Assembly: GCA_022561385.1 (NCBI GenBank) | Contig: JADFRG010000015.1 | Coordinates: 1 to 61,454, forward strand | Length of the DNA: 61,454 bases | Source: Chloroflexota bacterium | Lineage (GTDB): Bacteria > Chloroflexota > Anaerolineae > Anaerolineales > E44-bin32 | Reading direction: 5' to 3' | Part shown: positions 24,968 to 34,399 of the stretch, one piece after another | How positions within the stretch are numbered: position 1 is the stretch's first letter | Layout of the letters: each line of letters starts with the position of its first letter | Position numbers and translations under genes: made by a program | Notes under the pieces: generated by a model | Seen by the model: the letters and a program-made list of their open reading frames with translations, nothing else | Told to the model about the DNA's origin: nothing | The model's database searches: none

Positions 24968-24996
24968 TAATCGCAGTTCCAGCTGCGTGCTATAAT
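24968..24996 (+). promoter_or_regulatory. Promoter of the penicillin-binding protein, leaderless
   Basis: A perfect TATAAT (24991-24996) ends 8 bases before the ATG; a weak -35 (TTAATC) lies 17 bases upstream. Transcription would start within a few bases of the ATG, and no ribosome site is present. Confidence 0.6.
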
Positions 24997-25004
24997 CGCC
25001 CGCC

Positions 25005-28000
25005 ATGTCCAAGGAGCTGCCCGAAGAGGAGCTGGATCCAGGCACTGGTGAAGGTTCCTCGGAAGCGCGATCTCCGTCCGAAGAGCAGCCGGGCGATCTG
25101 TATCGCCGGCTAACCGAATCCGATTCCCCTGCCGAAACGCCCCCATTTGTTGAGCCAGAGCCTGAGCCCGATGAGCTGCCGGTAATCCCGCATCGGCACC
25201 CCACCGGCACGCCGGGCCTTACCGGTGGATGGATGGCAGAATCAGCCGCCGAGCAGGAGGAGCTCGAGACTGAACCCTCCCCGGCCTCCGGCGCAGGGAC
25301 CGGTGGAAGGATGGAGGAAGCCGCCGCCGAACAGGAAGAGCTCGAGACTGAACCCTCCCCGGCCTCCGGCCAAGGAGCCGGTTCGACAGGCCTGACTCCT
25401 CCTCCCTTATCCGAAGTACTTCCCGAACGAGTCCCCGAACGAGATCTCTCGGCCACCCGGGTCGGGCCCGCGGCCTACCTGCCGGCATGGGAAGCGAATT
25501 TTGGAGAATCTACCGGCTCTGGGGGATGGGGGGGCTGCCTACTCCGCATGGGGATCCTGGGTGTGTTTGCCATCGCGGCCATCGGTATCGGCCTGGCTTC
25601 GTTCACTCTCTACCAGTATTACGCGCTGGCATCCACGCTTCCCTCCGTCGAGGATCTGCAGCTGCGCGCAGCCCAATTCGAGACCACTCGCATACTGGAT
25701 CGCAACGGCAACCAGCTTTACGAGATCCTGGATCCTCAGGCAGGAAGGCGCACCTACGTCCCTCTGGGGCGCATCTCTCCGTTTATGGTGGCGGCCGTGG
25801 TGGCCACTGAGGATTCAGGCTATTACAGCAATCCGGGATTCGACCCGGCGGGAATCGCGCGTGCGCTCTGGCAGAACCTGCAGGGCGGAACGATTGTATC
25901 CGGCGCTTCTACCATCACTCAGCAGATCGTGCGCAATCTGCTGCTGTCGCCCGAGGAGCGGTCCCAGCGCACCGCCCTTCGAAAGATCCGCGAGATCATG
26001 CTGGCGGCTGAAGTCGCGCGGCGTTACACCAAGGATGAAATTCTCGAGCTCTACCTCAACCAGATGTATTTTGGGAATCTAGCGTATGGAGTGCAGGCCG
26101 CCGCCCAGACCTATTTCAACACCGGCGCGGAGAACCTCACACTCAGCCAGGCCTCATTCCTAGCGGGTCTGCTTCAAGCACCCTCCGTGTATGACGTGCA
26201 CGTCAACCGAGAGCCCACCCTCAACCGCCAGCGGCAGGTGTTGGTCTTGATGGTCAAGGCGAGCACGGAACAGGGCTGCATTTTTGTCAGCAACTCCCAG
26301 CAACCGATCTGTGTAACTCCTGAAATGGCCGGCGCGGCTTCGGCCGAGTTCGTCGAGTATGAATTTGTGTCTCCGGATGTTCAGATCCGATTCCCGCATT
26401 GGGTGACCTACGTTCGCGCGGAGCTGGAGTCGTTATTCGACCCGCAGACGATTTATCGCTCGGGCTTCATAGTGCAAACCACGCTGGATCCGCAGCTTCA
26501 GCAGGCCGCGCAAGAAGTGGTGGCCAGTCAGGTACAGAAGCTCACGGAGGAGTTCAGTGTAAGCAACGGAGCACTGGTGGCAATTGAACCCGGCTCGGGC
26601 GAGATACTGGCCATGGTCGGATCGGCCGACTTTACGGACGAGGAAATTGACGGGCAGGTAAATATGACCCTGGCGCTGCGTCAACCCGGATCCTCTATCA
26701 AACCCCTCACCTATGCGGCGGCATTCGAAAAAGGCTGGACCCCCGGCACGCTGTTGTGGGACGTGGAAACCGAATTTCCGGCTTACAAAGATCCGAAGGA
26801 TCCATCGAAGAACTACACGCCGCGCAATTACGATGAAAAATTCCACGGTCCGGTGACTGTGCGCTCGGCCCTGGCGAATTCTTACAACATCCCGGCACTG
26901 AAAACTCTGGAGTACGTTGGCATCTACGACGATGTACTGACGCCGCAGCAGGATGGGCTGGTGGCCTTTGCGAGACGGTTGGGGCTAACCACCTTCAACA
27001 GGGACGATTATGGGATCTCGCTCACACTGGGGGGAGGCGACGTCAAGCTGCTCGAGCTCACGAATGCCTACGCCACCTTCGCCAATCAGGGGGTGTACGT
27101 ACCACCGGTTGCCATTACCAAGATCACGGATCACAACGGTAAAGTTGTGTATGAGTACGTTCCCCCGGAGGGAGAGCGCGTCATTCGCAGCGAGCACGCT
27201 TTCCTGATCACTTCGATCCTGTCCGACAACACCGCTCGCACGCCGGCCTTTGGTCCAAATTCAATGCTCGCTTTGCCCTTCCCGGCGGCAGCCAAGACCG
27301 GGACCACGGACACACCCATTCGTGACAACTGGACCCTGGGCTACACGCCCGACGTGGCCGTGGGCGTCTGGGTGGGCAACGCCGACAATAGTCCGATGGA
27401 AGACATCTCCGGGCTGACCGGGGCCGCGCCGATATGGAATCAGGTCATGCGGCTTGCAATCGAGCGACTCACCGGTGGCCAGCCGACACCATTCACACGA
27501 CCGTCTAGTGTGATCGAAGTGCCGATATGCGCGGTCTCGGGTGCAGAACCTTCCGAATGGTGCCCCGCCCATCGAGTCGAATTTTTTGCCGCGGATCAAC
27601 CGCCGCTCCCGAAGGAGCTTGACCTCTGGCGAGAGGTATGGATCGATAGTTTCTCGCAGGAACTTGCCTCGGCCGACTGCCCGGAATATGCGACCCAGAA
27701 GTTAGGATTGGCAGTCTCCGACCCGTGGGGCCGGAAGTGGATTCAAGAGACCGACAACGGAAAAAAATGGCTGGAACGGATGGGCTTTGAAAACCAAGAA
27801 GAGGCCTTCTTCGTCCCTGAGACGACCTGCGGACCTGACAGTCCGCGACCGCTCCTGTTAATAACCTCCCCGCTGCAGGGGTCGATCTTATCAAGCGGTC
27901 CAATTTCCATTATGGGACGTGCCGCAGCTACCGGTGATTTTAGGGATTGGATCCTGGAGTATGGCGTGGGGAACAATCCCAGCAACTGGCCCGACATTGC

Positions 28001-28256
28001 CCAAAGCGACTCACCTGCGGAGCAGCCTGAGCTACTGCTCCAGTGGGACCCGAGCGATTTGCCGAATGGCCCCTTCTCACTGCTTCTCACCGTACGAAGC
28101 ACGGGCGGCGGAAAGGCCAGTTATCGGGTGAACCTGAACCTGAACCTGCCTACGCCCACTCCCACCCCGACCTCCACTCCGACCCCGACCTCTACCCCCA
28201 CCTCGACCCCTACCCCGAGTCAGACCCCAAATGCCACCTCGACACCGCCGCCATAA
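25005..28256 (+). CDS. Class A penicillin-binding protein (bifunctional)
   Basis: A 1083-residue peptidoglycan synthase. A cytoplasmic, acidic N-terminal region of about 165 residues contains a duplicated segment, then one membrane helix (about 180-205). The GT51 glycosyltransferase has its catalytic Glu in ATEDSGYY near 267 and the STITQQIVRN motif. The transpeptidase has SSIK near 562 (PGSSIKPLTY), SYN in LANSYNIP and KTGTTD near 763. A C-terminal beta domain follows, and the last 40 residues are a Thr/Pro repeat typical of wall-spanning tails. It is monocistronic, with a leaderless-type promoter. Confidence 0.95.
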   Translation: MSKELPEEELDPGTGEGSSEARSPSEEQPGDLYRRLTESDSPAETPPFVEPEPEPDELPVIPHRHPTGTPGLTGGWMAESAAEQEELETEPSPASGAGTGGRMEEAAAEQEELETEPSPASGQGAGSTGLTPPPLSEVLPERVPERDLSATRVGPAAYLPAWEANFGESTGSGGWGGCLLRMGILGVFAIAAIGIGLASFTLYQYYALASTLPSVEDLQLRAAQFETTRILDRNGNQLYEILDPQAGRRTYVPLGRISPFMVAAVVATEDSGYYSNPGFDPAGIARALWQNLQGGTIVSGASTITQQIVRNLLLSPEERSQRTALRKIREIMLAAEVARRYTKDEILELYLNQMYFGNLAYGVQAAAQTYFNTGAENLTLSQASFLAGLLQAPSVYDVHVNREPTLNRQRQVLVLMVKASTEQGCIFVSNSQQPICVTPEMAGAASAEFVEYEFVSPDVQIRFPHWVTYVRAELESLFDPQTIYRSGFIVQTTLDPQLQQAAQEVVASQVQKLTEEFSVSNGALVAIEPGSGEILAMVGSADFTDEEIDGQVNMTLALRQPGSSIKPLTYAAAFEKGWTPGTLLWDVETEFPAYKDPKDPSKNYTPRNYDEKFHGPVTVRSALANSYNIPALKTLEYVGIYDDVLTPQQDGLVAFARRLGLTTFNRDDYGISLTLGGGDVKLLELTNAYATFANQGVYVPPVAITKITDHNGKVVYEYVPPEGERVIRSEHAFLITSILSDNTARTPAFGPNSMLALPFPAAAKTGTTDTPIRDNWTLGYTPDVAVGVWVGNADNSPMEDISGLTGAAPIWNQVMRLAIERLTGGQPTPFTRPSSVIEVPICAVSGAEPSEWCPAHRVEFFAADQPPLPKELDLWREVWIDSFSQELASADCPEYATQKLGLAVSDPWGRKWIQETDNGKKWLERMGFENQEEAFFVPETTCGPDSPRPLLLITSPLQGSILSSGPISIMGRAAATGDFRDWILEYGVGNNPSNWPDIAQSDSPAEQPELLLQWDPSDLPNGPFSLLLTVRSTGGGKASYRVNLNLNLPTPTPTPTSTPTPTSTPTSTPTPSQTPNATSTPPP
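25245..25370 (+). repeat. Intragenic 48-bp duplication, period 78 bp
   Basis: Bases 25245-25292 and 25323-25370 differ at only two positions and encode AAEQEELETEPSPASG twice in the cytoplasmic tail of the penicillin-binding protein. The near identity suggests a recent or conserved duplication in disordered sequence. Confidence 0.85.
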
Positions 28257-28440
28257 ATACCGTCGGAGTAAGATCATGTGGGGGGGACGCTCGGTCCGGC
28301 AAACCGTTCCAAAATGCGAACCCCTCGCATTTACCAACCATCGCCGACGCAACCGTCTGAGATTTAAGGGCAAGCAGCAGGGGTGGAATCTGGTGGCCCA
28401 CCTGCTCTTTCGCCCTTCCCCCTCCTGCGCCGAATGACCG

Positions 28441-30657
28441 TCAGAGCAGCGGGAGCTGTGGATCTTCTTGGCCTGGTGGATCCAATGCAAGTCGCTCCAT
28501 AAGGTTTTCACGGGTGAGGGTAGTGTCTTCGGACAGCCTGCGCACGTGGCGGAACTTGATGATACGCAGACCAGATTCCAGCCAGGATTGAAGGCGTAGA
28601 TCACGGCGGGTCTTCTCTGCCACGAGCGCGCCTCGGCCTCCCGGGATCACAATCGCCTCCACCCGAGCCGCCGAGCCCGAGCGGCGGCGCATCACGCTTC
28701 CAAATTTTGCGGTTTCGTCCACCCGGAACAACAGTGAACTTTGGTGCACCTCGTCGCGCCATTCGATCTCATCGGTGCCTGAGACTTGATAACCCAACCG
28801 AGCACCCAGGTTGCCTAATAGCCTCAACATCTGCTCCACGTCTGCCTTGCGAGCCTCGGGCTGATCTTCCGGGCGCAGGCGCCACACCTTATCCTCAGAA
28901 TCGAATTCTGCATACGAGCGTATGGCGGCCATCACCAGCCTGCGATCCGGCGTCAACAGACCCGGAAGCTGCTTGCACAGACCTGTATCAATCTCCAGCG
29001 CCGTATTACCCTCCGAGGAGCGCAACTTCGCCAGCACCGCATCTTCGACTCGATCTGCCAGGCTCTCGGCGGCCCCAGATTCGTCGGCCAGCCAGTATCT
29101 TCCGCTCTCCGGCTCTGCGCCGCGCCCAACATGCACAAATAAATGTTGGTCGCTCAGAACGGCCTCCAGTTGCTCGCCCACGACTCCCAGCGCACTGCGC
29201 GTCTCGCTTGGGCGTACTCCTGCCAGCAGTCTCTCCGCCGCCAGCGCTGAGAAAGCAGCGATGTGGGGGAGCGCATACCTGGCAGGTTCGCCACGTGCCT
29301 CAAGCGCGGACCGCGCCGCCAGCGACATCGAGTCTGCAATGCCGCTCAGAGACACGGAGCCTTCGGGACCTGGATCCCGCTCCCAGGTCAGTATGGCTTG
29401 GCCCTCCGAACGAAGAGCCCGTCCGGTCAGACGATACCCGCCTGCGTCAAACCCGGAGAGCGTGGCTGCCACGAAGCCTGGTTCTGCGTCCGGTATGAAG
29501 CCCAGGACCTGCGCCTGATTGCCGACCGCCTCCTTCATGGCTCGCAGGGTGGAACGAAGGGCCGAGGCATGCCACGCCCAGTCGTACCGTCGCCTGCGCA
29601 GGGCGGCGCGGATTGGATCAGCCGCCTCACGCCCCCAGAGCCAGGCTGCCCAGAGTGCCGACAAGGTCCAGAAGGCTTGGTTGGGTCGGGGAATTACGGT
29701 GAGGATGTGCTGAACCCGTCCGGTCGGCAGTTGGGGTGCCAACTCCCGCACGGGTCCGGGATAGATCGTGACGATGCCGGGCTCGAGACTCTGCCAGTCC
29801 GTCCACTCCCTCAGGCCAACTTTTGGATCCGGGAGCGCCCAGTGACCGGCGGCCCGCTCGAGCGCGCGCCATACATTGTTCTCCAGATAGCGGGGCGAGG
29901 CCGAGAGCTGGAGTGGCCGGCTGCGCCCCTCAGGATGCCCCCACAGGGCGTTGGCCTGATCCAAGGCGGAGAGCAGCAGGGCGCGGACCGCCTCGCCGGC
30001 ATCCAGCTGTTCCAATTTGTTGAGCACCGTGACGATGGCATAAACCGCACGGCTCGGATACACGGCAAGCGCTTCCTCCGCTTGTTGCCTTTCGGGATCC
30101 CCTCGGGGCGCCAGCTGCTCGAGCGCCATGGCATGATGGAGGCCGCGCCTTTCGTACTCGTGCGCGCGCCGCAAATCTTCCTCATTGGTTGGCTCTTCGA
30201 TCGTCTGGCTGCAGTGCGGGCAAGAATAGAACTTGAGAACCGGCTCGCCATCTTCTCTATCCCAGACGAAATAGTCCGCTGATATTCGCTCGCCGCACCT
30301 TGAACATTGGGTTCGATATAGATCGAGAAGAAAAGGTTCGAGCCGCCCCCCATCCTTGGGAGCCGAACCCAGGCGGGAAAGCGCGGATTGGAGATCGTGA
30401 ATGGTGAATGGTTTTGCTGTACGTTCGAGCACGTAGCGCGCCACTGGATTGTTCACGGCGACGAGTACAGCTCGTTCCTCCGCCGCGGCTTCCACGGCCA
30501 GTCGAGGAGAGGCGCCAAATGGGTCGAGGACTCGATCGCTCTTTTTACCGAATCGTTCCAGAGCTGCGGCTACGGAGCCCTGCTCGAGTGGGGGCAGGAA
30601 GCGTGCAAGCGGGCTCGCACCTCGTACGGGAGTGCCGGGAACGAATGCGATTTCCAC
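28441..30657 (-). CDS. Degenerate DNA-methylase-like protein, unknown role
   Basis: A 738-residue protein. Near residues 42-72 it has a SAM-binding-like motif (VLDPFGASPR, then AVNNPVARYVLE) and at about 118-146 a zinc ribbon (CSRCGE, CPHC), an order seen in DUF1156-type adenine methylases. Where those enzymes have DPPY followed by an FYVWLR-like helix, this protein has RPNQAFWTLSALWAAWLWG (about 320-345), so the catalytic motif is lost. It may bind nucleic acid without methylating it. The start is GTG 30657, with TATACT 6 bases upstream. No restriction partner is adjacent. Confidence 0.65.
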   Translation of the reverse strand: MEIAFVPGTPVRGASPLARFLPPLEQGSVAAALERFGKKSDRVLDPFGASPRLAVEAAAEERAVLVAVNNPVARYVLERTAKPFTIHDLQSALSRLGSAPKDGGRLEPFLLDLYRTQCSRCGERISADYFVWDREDGEPVLKFYSCPHCSQTIEEPTNEEDLRRAHEYERRGLHHAMALEQLAPRGDPERQQAEEALAVYPSRAVYAIVTVLNKLEQLDAGEAVRALLLSALDQANALWGHPEGRSRPLQLSASPRYLENNVWRALERAAGHWALPDPKVGLREWTDWQSLEPGIVTIYPGPVRELAPQLPTGRVQHILTVIPRPNQAFWTLSALWAAWLWGREAADPIRAALRRRRYDWAWHASALRSTLRAMKEAVGNQAQVLGFIPDAEPGFVAATLSGFDAGGYRLTGRALRSEGQAILTWERDPGPEGSVSLSGIADSMSLAARSALEARGEPARYALPHIAAFSALAAERLLAGVRPSETRSALGVVGEQLEAVLSDQHLFVHVGRGAEPESGRYWLADESGAAESLADRVEDAVLAKLRSSEGNTALEIDTGLCKQLPGLLTPDRRLVMAAIRSYAEFDSEDKVWRLRPEDQPEARKADVEQMLRLLGNLGARLGYQVSGTDEIEWRDEVHQSSLLFRVDETAKFGSVMRRRSGSAARVEAIVIPGGRGALVAEKTRRDLRLQSWLESGLRIIKFRHVRRLSEDTTLTRENLMERLALDPPGQEDPQLPLL

Positions 30658-30768
30658 TCTCGCAGTATAAGGGAAGCGGAACCCGGCCCCGCATGTGAGC
30701 CTCGATCGGCATTATCATGGTGGAGCGTTCGGTTGTCGGTGCTGTCGACCGGATTGGAGCAACCCATC

Positions 30769-31899
30769 ATGCCCTCTATGACAATTGACGAAGCCCGCGA
30801 TCATCTTCCGGGCCTCCTTGAGATCTTGCGCACGCTGGTTGAATTTGAGTCCCCGACACCCGAGAAGCTCGCCGTGGACCGCGCAGGTTCCTTTGTGGCG
30901 GGTCAGATGAAGCGGCTCGGGGCTCGCGTGCAGCGGTTTGAACAGAAGGAGGTCGGCGATCACTGGCTCGGGACCTGGGGCTCGGGTCCGGGAGGGATCT
31001 TGATCATGGCGCACATCGACACGGTGCATCCCATCGGAACGCTTCAGCGTTTGCCCTGGTCGGAGGAGGGTGGCAAGATTTATGGCCCAGGCATTATGGA
31101 TATGAAGGCCAGCGCCGCCATTGCCCTGACCGCCATCGATGCCCTGCACAGGGGAGCTGGACTGCCCGGACGACGGATCAGCCTGATGTTTAATTCGGAC
31201 GAAGAAACCGGGAGCCACACCTCGCAGGATCTCATCCAATCTCTGGCGAAGGAGCACGACCTGGTGCTCTGCCTCGAACCGGCCCTGCCCGACGGTGCGC
31301 TGAAAACCTGGCGAAAGGGAATCGGCATGTTCGAGATCGAGGTGGTGGGGAGAATGGCACATGCCGGAGCGAATCCCTCCGGGGGCGTAAACGCCATCCA
31401 TGAGATGGCCCATCAGATTCGACAAATTACCGAGCTGGCGGATGACGAGGCTGGAACGACGCTCAATGTAGATTTAATTGAGGGCGGCACGCGCACAAAC
31501 GTGATCCCCGCGCGCGCCAGGGCCAGTCTAGATATTCGAGTTAAAACGGAAGAGGAGCAATCCCGCATCGCTTCAGGGCTCGATAACCTGAAAATACAAC
31601 ATCCCGAAGCTCAGCTGTCACTGACCGGTGAGTGGAATCGTCCCCCGATGCCCCGCACGGAGATCATGATGCAGACCTTCGAACGTGCCCGGGAAATAGG
31701 ATCGGGCATAGGGCTCGACCTGTCGGAGGGCGGCACCGGAGGCGGCTCAGACGCCAACTTCGTGGCTCCGCTTGGCATTCCTGTCCTGGACGGGCTCGGC
31801 GCGGTCGGCGCCGGAGCTCACACCGAGCAGGAGCACATCCGCACCGAGAGCCTGCCCGAGCGCACGGCCCTGCTCGCTGCTCTGCTCACCGAGTGGTGA
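30769..31899 (+). CDS. M20-family peptidase (carboxypeptidase G2-like)
   Basis: A 376-residue zinc peptidase of the ArgE/DapE/CPG2 family. Zinc ligands and catalytic residues appear in order: His and Asp in MAHIDTVHP, the bridging Asp in GPGIMDMK, the Glu pair in NSDEETGS, and a late His in GAGAHTEQEHI. A lid/dimerisation domain is in the middle (about 175-290). It probably removes a C-terminal amino acid such as glutamate. The ATG at 30769 has GGAG nine bases upstream; an ATG three codons later is also possible. It is divergent from the methylase-like gene. Confidence 0.92.
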   Translation: MPSMTIDEARDHLPGLLEILRTLVEFESPTPEKLAVDRAGSFVAGQMKRLGARVQRFEQKEVGDHWLGTWGSGPGGILIMAHIDTVHPIGTLQRLPWSEEGGKIYGPGIMDMKASAAIALTAIDALHRGAGLPGRRISLMFNSDEETGSHTSQDLIQSLAKEHDLVLCLEPALPDGALKTWRKGIGMFEIEVVGRMAHAGANPSGGVNAIHEMAHQIRQITELADDEAGTTLNVDLIEGGTRTNVIPARARASLDIRVKTEEEQSRIASGLDNLKIQHPEAQLSLTGEWNRPPMPRTEIMMQTFERAREIGSGIGLDLSEGGTGGGSDANFVAPLGIPVLDGLGAVGAGAHTEQEHIRTESLPERTALLAALLTEW

Positions 31900-32022
31900 T
31901 CTGAGCCGCTCGGGGGGGTCACTCCGTCCCACCCGTTTCACCCCCCAAAGACGAACCTTTATGGGCGGCCCTGGATCATATCGAACGATGGGACCGAGCG
32001 GGCAGGTCGAGCCTGGCCTCAG

Positions 32023-33291
32023 TTAACTGTCCAGCAAGGCCCGGACCCCATCCAGGGACGTGACCCAAGCCATCTTTCGCAGAAATTCGGCCGAATCCTG
32101 GCTCTGGGCCCAGACCTGTCGCACGGCTTCCCCAATCGGATCTTCGCCCGCTTCTCCACGCGGGCTTGCCGCGTAGGCTCCGTAAAAAGCGAAATAAGCT
32201 TGATTGATACGGCGAATGTGCTGGTATCCGTTATCCCAGAACAGCTGCCGTCGGGCGTCCATATATTCTTCCGCCTCTTCAATCCGACCCTCTGCAAGCA
32301 GCTCATCCGCTCGGATGCGGGTTTCGCGCATCTCGGCTCTAAAGTCGAAGGCCGGCGGCTCCGGCGTCGGAGGGATTTCACTGGTGAGATCGGTTTCAGC
32401 GGGGGGGTCGGGCAGGAAATCAGGATAATAACTGGCGAGCACATCTCGGCCGATCTCGCGCCCGACGATTCCGGCTACCGTTTCGTTGATGGAGCGCGTC
32501 TCCGCTGATTGGGCATATCGAAGGCCGAGGGGCCGAAAAGCAAGGTAGTGATGGGTCCACTCGTGAACGATCGTTTCTGTGAGCCACGCGATCGAGGTAG
32601 ATTCCATAATCATGGTCGGGTACGTCGACAAGCCGCCGATACCTACCGCCAGCGCGGAAACATCGAGTTCCTGCTCTACATTGGTTTCCAGATCGATCTG
32701 ATCTTCAAGACTCAATCCCGGATCGAGCTGCAGGCTGGCCTCCTGTCGTATAACGTCCCGCGGGGAAATGATGAGCGCCACCGGCATTTCCGAAAATTGA
32801 AACGCTACCGGCGGAAACGGAGCGCCTCCCAGTCCCAGGCCCGTCTCCTCCAGGACAAGCGCTACGTTCTCCTGCAATACGGTTTCAGCCACCGGCTTCA
32901 GTTCCTCCAGCCGCTCCCGCGCGGTTTGGAGCTCCTCCGATATCGATTCGGCCGCAAGCTGAGGGTCGTCCAGGTTGGGGTCGGCAAGCGTGCGGCCCAC
33001 GTCCTCCTTCAGCCGATCCACTTCTCTTACCAGCTCCAGGTAGTCCAGCACCACCTGATCGCGAGCTTCAGCGGTAAGAAAACTGGTGGCACCGAGTCCG
33101 AATTGACCTAATTTCTTGCCGAGCGCGCGCGTGGTCCAGGTCAGGTAGTCAAATTCCAGCGGGCGCGTAAAGCGCTGTACCCGATCCTGGAGATCAAGGA
33201 TCTGCGTCGCGCTGGCGGTTAAGAGCAGCGACAGCGCCAGCAGTAAGATAGCCAGGCTCCCCAAAATGCGTACCCGCACCAGTGTTTTCAT
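32023..33291 (-). CDS. Secreted or anchored HExxH metallopeptidase-like protein
   Basis: A 422-residue protein with a hydrophobic N-terminal signal or anchor (about 9-29), a long helical, charged region (about 60-150), and near residue 243 the zinc motif HEWTHHYLAF. A second candidate ligand, Glu, is in ETRSINETVAG about 25 residues later, as in gluzincins. It matches no peptidase family I can name. The C-terminal part is helical. It is monocistronic and convergent with the M20 gene. Confidence 0.7.
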   Translation of the reverse strand: MKTLVRVRILGSLAILLLALSLLLTASATQILDLQDRVQRFTRPLEFDYLTWTTRALGKKLGQFGLGATSFLTAEARDQVVLDYLELVREVDRLKEDVGRTLADPNLDDPQLAAESISEELQTARERLEELKPVAETVLQENVALVLEETGLGLGGAPFPPVAFQFSEMPVALIISPRDVIRQEASLQLDPGLSLEDQIDLETNVEQELDVSALAVGIGGLSTYPTMIMESTSIAWLTETIVHEWTHHYLAFRPLGLRYAQSAETRSINETVAGIVGREIGRDVLASYYPDFLPDPPAETDLTSEIPPTPEPPAFDFRAEMRETRIRADELLAEGRIEEAEEYMDARRQLFWDNGYQHIRRINQAYFAFYGAYAASPRGEAGEDPIGEAVRQVWAQSQDSAEFLRKMAWVTSLDGVRALLDS

Positions 33292-33393
33292 GGCCGCCAG
33301 TTTATCAGTGGATATTAAACAGGCCTTAAGCTCCCGTCGAAAATGCCCCGCGCGGGCCTCCCAGGGGCCGCTGAGGCAGGCAGGTCGCTATGC

Positions 33394-33429
33394 TATAATC
33401 CCGGCTCGGGACCCTACGGGTCCCGAGCC
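33394..33429 (+). promoter_or_regulatory. -10 element followed by a 5' stem-loop
   Basis: TATAAT at 33394-33399 is followed 4 bases later by a perfect 12-bp stem, GGCTCGGGACCC / GGGTCCCGAGCC, with a TAC loop. Transcription would begin within the hairpin's 5' arm. No U run follows, so it is not a terminator. Confidence 0.6.
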
Positions 33430-33460
33430 TTAACAGGGGCAGCTTCACAGTCGCAAAGTC

Positions 33461-34399
33461 ATGAACTTCCTCGTCACCGGCGCCGCCGGTTTCCTTGGTT
33501 CCGCACTCGCCAATCGACTTGCCAGGGAGGGTCTCCAGGTCCGAGGCCTGGACGATCTCTCTGCAGGCGACCCCGACCGCCTGGATCCGGATGTGTTATT
33601 TACCCGCGGAGACGTCGCGGACCGCCCCAAGCTGTGGACCCTGCTCCAGGACGTGGATTGCGTTTACCATCTGGCAGCCAGAGTCTCCGTCCCCGAATCG
33701 GTGCTTTACCCGCGAGAGTACAACGCGGTCAACGTCGGCGGCACGGTCAGCGTTATGGAAGCCATGCGAGACGTCGGCGTGAAACGTGTGGTATTCATCT
33801 CCTCGGGTGCGGTGTATGGAGATCAAGGGAGCCAGCCGCTCTTAGAAGACTCTCCGCCCCAACCCCGATCGCCGTATGCGGTCTCGAAGCTCTCTGCCGA
33901 ATATTATGTGCAGACGATCGGCGCCCTCTGGAGTATCGAGACGGTAGCCTTGAGGGTGTTCAACGTATACGGACCCGGCCAGCCGCTTCCGGCCGCTCAC
34001 CCGCCGGTCATTCCCAATTTCTTAAGACGCGCGGTGAGAGGTGGAACGCTGGTCATTCATAAGCAGGGAGAGCAAACCCGGGATTTTGTTTACGTTACGG
34101 ATGCCATCGAAGCCATGGTGTCCGCTTCCACTGCGCCCACAATCGACAAGTCCGTCATCAACATCGGCAGTGGTGTTGAAACCTCCATACGTAATCTGGC
34201 GCAGGAGGTGCTGGAGGCAGTAGGCAGCCGCGCCGAATGGATTTTCAAGGAAGACCAGGACCCCGGCTCCTCACGGATGTGTGCCGATATCCAACGCGCG
34301 CACAAGAAGCTGGGTTATCGTCCGGTTGTAAGCTTGCGCGAAGGTTTGGAGCGAACGGTTGCGCAAGACCCTCGATTCCAGCCAGCGCCGGTTGAGTAA
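33461..34399 (+). CDS. NAD-dependent epimerase/dehydratase (extended SDR)
   Basis: A 312-residue nucleotide-sugar-type enzyme. The Rossmann motif is TGAAGFLGS; the active site has Ser in ISSGAVYG and Tyr138/Lys142 in SPYAVSK. It resembles GalE-like UDP-glucose 4-epimerases and dTDP-glucose dehydratases; the substrate cannot be fixed from sequence. It opens a plus-strand run of closely packed genes. No strong ribosome site is seen next to the ATG. Confidence 0.92.
   Translation: MNFLVTGAAGFLGSALANRLAREGLQVRGLDDLSAGDPDRLDPDVLFTRGDVADRPKLWTLLQDVDCVYHLAARVSVPESVLYPREYNAVNVGGTVSVMEAMRDVGVKRVVFISSGAVYGDQGSQPLLEDSPPQPRSPYAVSKLSAEYYVQTIGALWSIETVALRVFNVYGPGQPLPAAHPPVIPNFLRRAVRGGTLVIHKQGEQTRDFVYVTDAIEAMVSASTAPTIDKSVINIGSGVETSIRNLAQEVLEAVGSRAEWIFKEDQDPGSSRMCADIQRAHKKLGYRPVVSLREGLERTVAQDPRFQPAPVE

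Noticed and set aside
28376..28424. Terminator after the penicillin-binding protein
   Set aside because: AGCAGG and CCTGCT can pair with a bulge, but the stem is irregular and the U tract is only CTTTC; too weak to list.
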